Assembly (NCBI GenBank): GCA_020726085.1
Contig: DYTG01000053.1
Location: 1 to 11,478, forward strand
DNA from: Sulfurovum sp.
GTDB lineage: Bacteria > Campylobacterota > Campylobacteria > Campylobacterales > Sulfurovaceae
Reading direction: 5' to 3'
DNA: 11,478 bases
Numbering within the stretch: position 1 is the stretch's first letter; each line of letters begins with the position of its first letter. The notes below the pieces were generated by a model, which was not told the DNA's origin, did no database searches, and was given only the letters and a program-made list of their open reading frames with translations. The position numbers and the translations under genes are program-made. Shown here piece by piece: positions 6,784 through 11,478 of the stretch.

Positions 6784-7156
6784 TGGTGGAGATGAGGGGG
6801 ATCGAACCCCTGTCCTAAAATAGCTAGAACCATGACTCTACATGCTTAGATGATGTTGTTTATTCTCGTTTAGTTTCGTACAACCAATCCAAAACTACAC
6901 TAAACCAGCCTAAGGGTTCGTCTAAGAGCTAGGCAACTCGTAGATATAGTCATCAGATATGATACCCCAAAATCTAGTTAAGATGACACTCACTAGCGAG
7001 GCAGTCCAAAAAGGTTAGTTAAACTTACGCTACTCGTGCGAAAGCTGGACGGTAATCTGTATTGTTTGCATTTATTGCGTTTGAGCCGTGTAACGGAGTT
7101 GCTCAGTCCGACATGCACATGACCCCGACTACTCCAGTCGAAACCAAGTCATCCCC
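6784..7156 (-). ncRNA. ssrA: Transfer-messenger RNA (tmRNA)
   Basis: This one-piece tmRNA of about 373 nt rescues stalled ribosomes together with SmpB and tags the aborted peptide for proteolysis. The 5' end GGGGATG (7156-7150) pairs with CATCTCC near the 3' end to make a 7-bp acceptor stem with one G-U. The T arm reads GGGGTTCGATCCCC and the 3' end is CCA (encoded at 6784-6786). The 5' half has the conserved GGTTTCGACTGG segment. A tag reading frame lies at 7025-7069. The layout of tRNA-like ends around an internal ORF excludes an ordinary tRNA. I did not verify the pseudoknots. Its own strong promoter lies upstream at 7188-7216, and a 25-nt leader would be removed by RNase P. Confidence 0.95.
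7025..7069 (-). other. tmRNA tag reading frame (ANNTDYRPAFARVA-stop)
   Basis: The resume codon GCA is at 7067-7069 and the frame reads A N N T D Y R P A F A R V A followed by TAA at 7025-7027. The ANN start and the central (D)Y-P-A pattern fit tags known from Campylobacterota. The C-terminal Arg-Val-Ala differs from the usual (K/V/L)AA ending. Confidence 0.93.
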
Positions 7157-7161
7157 ATAAA

Positions 7162-7180
7162 TACTTAAAAAAAATAAGTA
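7162..7180 (-). other. Hairpin occupying the pre-tmRNA leader
   Basis: TACTTA and TAAGTA (6 bp each) flank a loop of seven T residues in the minus-strand transcript. With a predicted start near 7181 and a mature 5' end at 7156, this hairpin fills almost the whole 25-nt leader, so it may guide RNase P trimming or delay early elongation. The stem is AT-rich and weak. Confidence 0.4.
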
Positions 7181-7187
7181 GAATATT

Positions 7188-7216
7188 AGTATAGCATTTA
7201 TAATTTATTATGTCAA
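7188..7216 (-). promoter_or_regulatory. Strong sigma-70 promoter of ssrA
   Basis: On the minus strand TTGACA (7211-7216) and TATACT (7188-7193) are separated by exactly 17 nt. The -10 is preceded by TGC, an extended -10. Transcription should start near 7181, about 25 nt before the mature tmRNA end. High strength fits an abundant stable RNA. Confidence 0.75.
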
Positions 7217-7247
7217 GGATTTAATGATAATATAAAGTGAAACGCTA

Positions 7248-7253
7248 TATAAT
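7248..7253 (+). promoter_or_regulatory. Probable -10 box of the diguanylate cyclase gene
   Basis: TATAAT lies 67 nt before the ATG at 7320, with no recognisable -35. The gene's ribosome binding site AGGAAA is at 7308-7313, 6 nt before the start codon. I saw no sigma-54 or sigma-28 signature here. Confidence 0.45.
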
Positions 7254-7319
7254 TTCTTATTCATTTAAATTATTATATCAATAATTTACCACCTCTCTTC
7301 TCATTTTAGGAAATCCACT

Positions 7320-9173
7320 ATGAATGCACAAAAAAAGACTACGATTATTCTCTCTGTTATTTTTCTCATTATTTTTTTGGTGATGATTGTCAATATCTCA
7401 CTCAATTTTCGCCACTACGGTATCAAAAGCGTAGAGGATAAGGCACTTGTAATCTCAGACCTTATCAAGCACTCGCTCACCTCTCACATGGTCAATGGCA
7501 CGATTGATAAAAGGGATTTCTTTTTGGAACAAATCAAAAACTCTTCGCATATCAAAGATTTGTGGCTGGTGCGTTCCCCTGCCCTTATCAAACAATACGG
7601 TGCAGGTTTGCAAAGTGAATACGCCAAAGATGCGATAGACAAAGCCGTAATTGCCAAAGGAGAGGCCCAAAAAGTCGTTAATGAAGATATCTATTTCAAC
7701 AATACCTTTCGTATGACTATCCCCTACAAGGCTACCAATGATGCCAAAATCAACTGCCTAAGCTGCCACGATGCCAAAGAGGGAGATACGTTGGGGGCTA
7801 TTTCGATTATTATCGACATAAATGACATTAAAACGATGGGTATGCAAACGGTTGTGGATATTGCCATGGTAGCTTTTGCGGTGTTGCTTTTGATTCAGTT
7901 TCTCACGGGCAAACTGCTCAAACCCTATATGGTGATTTTTGAATCAATGCGATGCGTAGTCAATAGAGCCAATCAAGGCGATTACAGCGGCAGAGTCAAA
8001 GAGATTGGTTCCAAAGAGAGCATTGAAGTGGCTATGCTTATCAATGTGCTGATGGAGAAGTTTGAAAATATCCTTGATGAGATCGAAAAGAAGATTGATA
8101 TTTTTCTCTCACACAAAAGAGTAAACAAATCCAAAGACCCCCTCAACGATGTCAAGAGTACCATCTCGCAACTCTCCGATATTTACAAATTTAGACGCAC
8201 CATTGAACACGATATTGCCATTGAAGATATTTATAATCGATTGGTTAGCGTCTTTAAAACCAAGCTCAATATTGAAACTTTTACTATCATAGAGTGCAAC
8301 ACAACCCACAAAAGCACCAAAGTTATCTACAATAGCCATCGTCTCCATTGCGGTGTCGTAGAGGATGGGTGTCGTGCCGATAGGGCGAGCGTAATCGTTG
8401 ATTCGTGTCACTTTGATGGTATTTGCAAAAGTTTCAAACAAGACCCAAAAAACCCCAACAACTACATCTGTTTGCCCTACTCTATCTCCAACGATTTTGA
8501 TATTATCCTCTCTATTGTCACCAAAACCCAAGAGGAGTATGGGCGTATCCATACACTTATTCACTTCATTGACGACTATATCGACAGTGCCAAAACGGAG
8601 TTTATCAGTAAAAAATTGATGCAACAGCTCAAAGAGCAATCCCTAAGAGACCCTCTTACCAATCTCTACAATCGAAAATATCTTGAAGAGTATATCAATC
8701 AAGCGATGATAGATCATCAAACAAACGCTACACGTTACGGTGTATTGATGGCGGATATTGATTACTTTAAGATGATTAATGACAAATACGGACACGATGT
8801 GGGGGATAATGCACTCAAAATCATCGCCAAAGTCTTAAGCGATAGTGTCACCTCTCAAGATTTGGCTGCACGTTACGGAGGTGAGGAGTTTATTATCATA
8901 CTCAAAGATTGCGATAGGGCAAAACTCCTAGAGGTAGCTCAAAAAATTCGCACCGAGTTTGCCAAACAAAAGATTAAAACCGCTTCAGGCTTGACTTTCT
9001 CCAAAACCATTAGCATTGGAGTGGCGCTTTTGCCCGATGATGCTCCCAATTTTTGGAAAGTCATCAAACTAGCCGATGTAGCACTCTACGATGCCAAAAA
9101 TACAGGGCGTGATAGAGTCGAGATGTTTGATGCCGCAAAAGCTCGTGATGAAAATTTTGATGTGGAGTATTGA
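7320..9173 (+). CDS. Membrane diguanylate cyclase with periplasmic c-type heme sensor
   Basis: This 617-residue protein should make cyclic di-GMP from two GTP in response to an external signal. A membrane helix at about 8-28 and a second at about 177-198 enclose a periplasmic domain (30-176) bearing the c-type heme motif CLSCH (146-150). After the second helix comes a HAMP-like/coiled region (about 199-265). A cytoplasmic GAF-like region (about 295-425) follows, with a cysteine cluster at 344, 351, 363, 369 and 384. The GGDEF domain (about 440-605) has LRDPLTNLYNRKYL (442-455), the metal-binding Asp in MADID (477-481), and an intact GGEEF at 520-524, so it should be active. The inhibitory I-site RxxD is absent: TSQD stands at 511-514. 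No EAL domain is present. The start is supported by AGGAAA at 7308-7313. The gene stands alone and is convergent with rpsU. The ligand could be a redox or gas signal, which is inference. Confidence 0.9.
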   Translation: MNAQKKTTIILSVIFLIIFLVMIVNISLNFRHYGIKSVEDKALVISDLIKHSLTSHMVNGTIDKRDFFLEQIKNSSHIKDLWLVRSPALIKQYGAGLQSEYAKDAIDKAVIAKGEAQKVVNEDIYFNNTFRMTIPYKATNDAKINCLSCHDAKEGDTLGAISIIIDINDIKTMGMQTVVDIAMVAFAVLLLIQFLTGKLLKPYMVIFESMRCVVNRANQGDYSGRVKEIGSKESIEVAMLINVLMEKFENILDEIEKKIDIFLSHKRVNKSKDPLNDVKSTISQLSDIYKFRRTIEHDIAIEDIYNRLVSVFKTKLNIETFTIIECNTTHKSTKVIYNSHRLHCGVVEDGCRADRASVIVDSCHFDGICKSFKQDPKNPNNYICLPYSISNDFDIILSIVTKTQEEYGRIHTLIHFIDDYIDSAKTEFISKKLMQQLKEQSLRDPLTNLYNRKYLEEYINQAMIDHQTNATRYGVLMADIDYFKMINDKYGHDVGDNALKIIAKVLSDSVTSQDLAARYGGEEFIIILKDCDRAKLLEVAQKIRTEFAKQKIKTASGLTFSKTISIGVALLPDDAPNFWKVIKLADVALYDAKNTGRDRVEMFDAAKARDENFDVEY

Positions 9174-9175
9174 GA

Positions 9176-9197
9176 TTTGGTGCGAAGATGCACCAAA
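9176..9197. terminator. Shared hairpin between convergent diguanylate cyclase and rpsU genes
   Basis: TTTGGTGC (9176-9183) and GCACCAAA (9190-9197) form a perfect 8-bp stem around a 6-nt loop. It begins 3 nt after the cyclase stop and, for the opposite strand, 4 nt after the rpsU stop. It fills almost all of the 27-bp gap, so it probably ends both transcripts. The following U-tracts are weak on both strands. Confidence 0.65.
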
Positions 9198-9200
9198 ATA

Positions 9201-9413
9201 TTAGAGTCTTGATTCGTATCGTCGTAGCATAAAAAGTTTTTTGAGGATCTTTTTACGGGTAACAATTTTCTCTTTTTTCTTCTTCTCTGTAGCGGTTTCG
9301 TGATATTGTCTCGCTCTAGCTTCTGTAACGATAAGGTTTCTATCGCATTGTCTTTTAAATTTTCTGTACGCATCATCAAATGAATCTCGTGAATTTAAAA
9401 CAATTCCTGGCAT
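9201..9413 (-). CDS. rpsU: 30S ribosomal protein S21
   Basis: This 70-residue, strongly basic protein binds the 30S platform near the 3' end of 16S rRNA and assists translation initiation. It begins MPGIVLNSRDSFDDAYRKFKRQCDRN and continues with the Arg/Lys-rich helices typical of S21 (KKKKEKIVTRKKILKKL). The length matches the family. The start is supported by a GAGGGGG ribosome binding site about 9 nt upstream. It is a single gene here, unlike the rpsU-dnaG-rpoD operon of E. coli. A TATAAT at 9476-9481 would give a leader of about 55-60 nt. It is divergent from recQ and convergent with the diguanylate cyclase. Confidence 0.95.
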   Translation of the reverse strand: MPGIVLNSRDSFDDAYRKFKRQCDRNLIVTEARARQYHETATEKKKKEKIVTRKKILKKLFMLRRYESRL

Positions 9414-9475
9414 AACGCATCACCCCCTCTCTAATCCAAATTTTTGCAGTCGCAAAGCAATTAAGTAAGAAAAAA

Positions 9476-9481
9476 ATTATA
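9476..9481 (-). promoter_or_regulatory. -10 box of rpsU
   Basis: Minus-strand TATAAT in T-rich DNA, without a clear -35, is typical of Campylobacterota promoters. Transcription would start near 9469, about 56 nt before the rpsU ATG. The leader can form a small TTTGC/GCAAA hairpin with a GACT loop. Confidence 0.55.
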
Positions 9482-9556
9482 TCGAAATTTTATTAAAATA
9501 GTTTGAATTACTAAAATATATCAATTTGACATCTTTCTATTTTGAAAATTTCTAAG

Positions 9557-9562
9557 TATAAT
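9557..9562 (+). promoter_or_regulatory. -10 box immediately in front of recQ (possible leaderless start)
   Basis: TATAAT ends only 5 nt before the recQ ATG at 9568, so transcription would begin at or next to the A of the start codon. No Shine-Dalgarno sequence precedes this ATG. A TTGACA at 9526-9531 is 25 nt away from this -10, too far to be its -35. It might belong to another promoter. Confidence 0.5.
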
Positions 9563-9567
9563 GCGTT

Positions 9568-11382
9568 ATGGATAAAAAGCAGACACTTAAACACTACTTT
9601 GGGTATGACGACTTTAGGGATTTGCAAGAAGAGGCAATTGATACGATAGTGGGCAAAAGAGATATGCTTATGATACTCCCCACAGGTGGGGGCAAATCGC
9701 TGTGCTATCAGCTTCCCACTTTGATGATGGAGGGCGTTACGGTGGTGGTTTCTCCGTTGCTTTCGCTTATGTACGATCAAGTCACATCACTAGAGGCCAA
9801 CGGGATAGAAGCAGCAATGGTAAGCTCCATGCAAAGCTTTGAAGAGATTAAGAGCATCGAACAACAAGTCATAAGGGGCGAGATTAAAATGCTCTACGTT
9901 GCTCCTGAGCGTATGGATAGCAGCTACTTCATCTCCTTGCTTCACCGTGCCAAAATCAATTTTTTTGTCATTGATGAGGCACATTGTCTCTCTCAATGGG
10001 GGCATGAGTTTAGACAAAGCTATCGAAAACTAAGCATACTCAAAGAGCAGTTTCCACGCATCCCTATCGCTGCTTTTACAGCAACAGCCACTCAAATGGT
10101 ACGAGCCGATATTATCAATGAGCTGCGATTGGAAAAACCCAACATTATCGTAGGCTCAGTCTTTCGTTCCAATTTGTTTATCACCATCAAACATCGCATC
10201 GGTGATGGCAAGGCACAACTAATGGAGTTTTTGAAGCTCTATAAGAATCAATCGGGAATTATCTATACCCTTTCTAGAAAATCGACCGAGTCGGTGGCTA
10301 CTTATCTCTCTCAAAAAGGATACAAAGCCAGAGCTTACCATGCAGGACTTTCAAATGAGGAGCGAGGAAGAATCCATAATGAGTTTATCCAAGACCGTTT
10401 GGATATGGTGGTAGCTACGGTTGCTTTTGGGATGGGAATTGATAAACCCAATATCCGTTTTGTCGTCCATCTTCATCTACCACGCAATGTGGAGAGCTAC
10501 TATCAAGAGATTGGTAGAGCAGGAAGAGATGGGAATCTAAGCCAAACGCTACTGCTTTTTACAACGGCGGATTTGATACAACAGCGTCTTTTTATTGACG
10601 ATTTGGAAGCGGGGGAGTACAAACAAAACGCTTATGCCAAGTTGCAATCCATCTCTACCTTTGCCACCTCGACAAGTTGTCGCCATCAAAGCATTTCGCA
10701 CTATTTCAAAGAGAGCCTTGTGCCTTGCACGGAACGGTGCGATAACTGTCTAACCCACAAAAGCCAAACGATAGACATTACCACCCCCGCTCAAAAGATA
10801 CTCTCGGCTATCTATCGAACCAAGCAGAGCTTTGGAGCCAACTACGTTGTCGATATTCTCAAAGGGAGCAAAAGCAAAAAGATTGTACAAAACGCCCACG
10901 ATAAGCTCTCGGTTTACGATATTGGCAAGGAGTACTCCAAAAGCGGTTGGCTCACCATTGTTGATCAACTTTTGGAGTTTGGAGCGGTGGCTATCAACGA
11001 CAAACGAGTCTATATCTTGACGGAGATGGGCAAAAAGATACTTCAAGGCAAAGAAAAAATAGCCATTGATGAAGAGCGATTAAAAGTAGCCTTTGAGACC
11101 AAAGTAGTCGATGATAGCGGGGTGATTGACGAAGATACGCAACGTATTTTGGATCGTCTAAGCAAACTACGCAACACCATCGCAACCCAAAACTCTATTC
11201 CTGCCTATATCGTCTTTTCACAAAAAACTCTAGTGCAAATGGCAACAGAGCTTCCCGCCACCAAAGAGGCAATGCTTAACATTCATGGAGTGGGAGAGGT
11301 GAAGTATGAACGCTACGGCGAAGCTTTTATTGAAGAGATTAAGGCTATCAAAAACGCAAAAAGCAGGGTTGATAGTGAATAA
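9568..11382 (+). CDS. recQ: ATP-dependent DNA helicase RecQ
   Basis: This 604-residue 3'-to-5' DNA helicase acts in recombination and in repair of stalled forks. Motif 0 is FGYDDFRDLQEEAI (11-24), Walker A is PTGGGKSLCYQLP (38-50), Walker B is IDEAHCLSQWGHEFR (135-149) and motif III is FTATAT (170-175). Helicase domain 2 contains AYHAGL (256-261), VVATVAFGMGIDKPNIR (281-297) and QEIGRAGRDG (313-322) with the arginine finger. The RQC zinc site uses Cys371, Cys387, Cys391 and Cys394; the CxxxCxxC spacing differs slightly from the CxxCxxC of E. coli RecQ. A winged helix follows (about 405-500), and a C-terminal HRDC domain ends the protein (about 525-592), so the layout is the full bacterial RecQ form. 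The start at 9568 is chosen because motif 0 lies just behind it, although it has no ribosome binding site. Confidence 0.96.
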   Translation: MDKKQTLKHYFGYDDFRDLQEEAIDTIVGKRDMLMILPTGGGKSLCYQLPTLMMEGVTVVVSPLLSLMYDQVTSLEANGIEAAMVSSMQSFEEIKSIEQQVIRGEIKMLYVAPERMDSSYFISLLHRAKINFFVIDEAHCLSQWGHEFRQSYRKLSILKEQFPRIPIAAFTATATQMVRADIINELRLEKPNIIVGSVFRSNLFITIKHRIGDGKAQLMEFLKLYKNQSGIIYTLSRKSTESVATYLSQKGYKARAYHAGLSNEERGRIHNEFIQDRLDMVVATVAFGMGIDKPNIRFVVHLHLPRNVESYYQEIGRAGRDGNLSQTLLLFTTADLIQQRLFIDDLEAGEYKQNAYAKLQSISTFATSTSCRHQSISHYFKESLVPCTERCDNCLTHKSQTIDITTPAQKILSAIYRTKQSFGANYVVDILKGSKSKKIVQNAHDKLSVYDIGKEYSKSGWLTIVDQLLEFGAVAINDKRVYILTEMGKKILQGKEKIAIDEERLKVAFETKVVDDSGVIDEDTQRILDRLSKLRNTIATQNSIPAYIVFSQKTLVQMATELPATKEAMLNIHGVGEVKYERYGEAFIEEIKAIKNAKSRVDSE

Positions 11383-11431
11383 AATAGTAGTAAATCCACC
11401 TAGCCCCACCCCGCAAAAGCATCAAAAACTA

Positions 11432-11440
11432 TGCTATAAT
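11432..11440 (+). promoter_or_regulatory. Extended -10 promoter after recQ, gene outside the window
   Basis: TGCTATAAT is a good extended -10 (hexamer 11435-11440), predicting a start near 11447. No start codon with a ribosome binding site follows before the window ends, so the transcript must serve a gene or RNA beyond 11478. I see no terminator between the recQ stop and this site. Confidence 0.45.
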
Positions 11441-11478
11441 CAACCCCAAAAAGCAAAACAATAAAAAAGAGCAAAACC

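Noticed and set aside
8109..8639. 176-codon minus-strand ORF
   Set aside because: It is a frame shadow of the diguanylate cyclase, whose domains are continuous across it; its product has no recognisable motif.
9526..9562. TTGACA and TATAAT before recQ as one sigma-70 promoter
   Set aside because: The spacing is 25 nt, well beyond the 16-19 nt that sigma-70 can use.
1..11478. CRISPR array, insertion sequence, prophage or defence gene
   Set aside because: No regularly spaced repeats, transposase, integrase or defence-family motifs were seen on either strand.

Overview
The window reads as chromosomal DNA of a Campylobacterota (Epsilonproteobacteria) bacterium, probably a free-living Sulfurimonas/Sulfuricurvum-type lineage. 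Support comes from the tmRNA tag peptide (ANNTDYRPAFARVA, beginning like the ANN tags of this phylum), the glmM-lspA pair, a zinc-finger-less CbpA-type DnaJ, T-rich promoters with strong TATAAT -10 boxes, and a diguanylate cyclase with a periplasmic c-type heme sensor. The genus is an inference.

Layout. (1) 1-869, minus strand: cbpA, followed by the first codons of a gene that may be hspR. (2) 870-1158: divergent intergenic region with a 132-bp palindromic element (imperfect 13-bp terminal inverted repeats, a flanking 7-bp direct repeat, four internal hairpins), downstream of a near-perfect sigma-70 promoter that would transcribe it as the cbpA leader. (3) 1159-3880, plus strand: an overlapping operon glmM - lspA - secreted phytase-like protein (peptidoglycan precursor synthesis, lipoprotein signal peptide cleavage, unknown secreted protein). 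(4) 3873-4513, minus strand: debris of what looks like a nickel/cobalt ECF-type uptake operon, with a DUF4198/NikK-like N-terminus and a CbiO/NikO-like ATPase C-terminus that has lost Walker B. (5) 4651-6471, minus strand: dxs, the first step of the MEP isoprenoid pathway. (6) 6784-7156, minus strand: ssrA (tmRNA), with its own strong promoter and a short hairpin leader. (7) 7320-9173, plus strand: a membrane diguanylate cyclase with a CxxCH heme site, a Cys-rich GAF-like region and GGDEF. (8) 9201-9413, minus strand: rpsU, convergent with the cyclase across a shared hairpin. (9) 9568-11382, plus strand: recQ, divergent from rpsU and possibly leaderless. A promoter-like -10 near 11435 points to a gene beyond the window.

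Most of the region is housekeeping DNA. The parts needing a second look are the structured element in the cbpA leader, the decayed metal-uptake operon with its preserved front end and a perfect 10-10-10 inverted repeat, the two possible redox centres of the cyclase, the atypical tmRNA tag ending, and the rpsU/recQ start regions.
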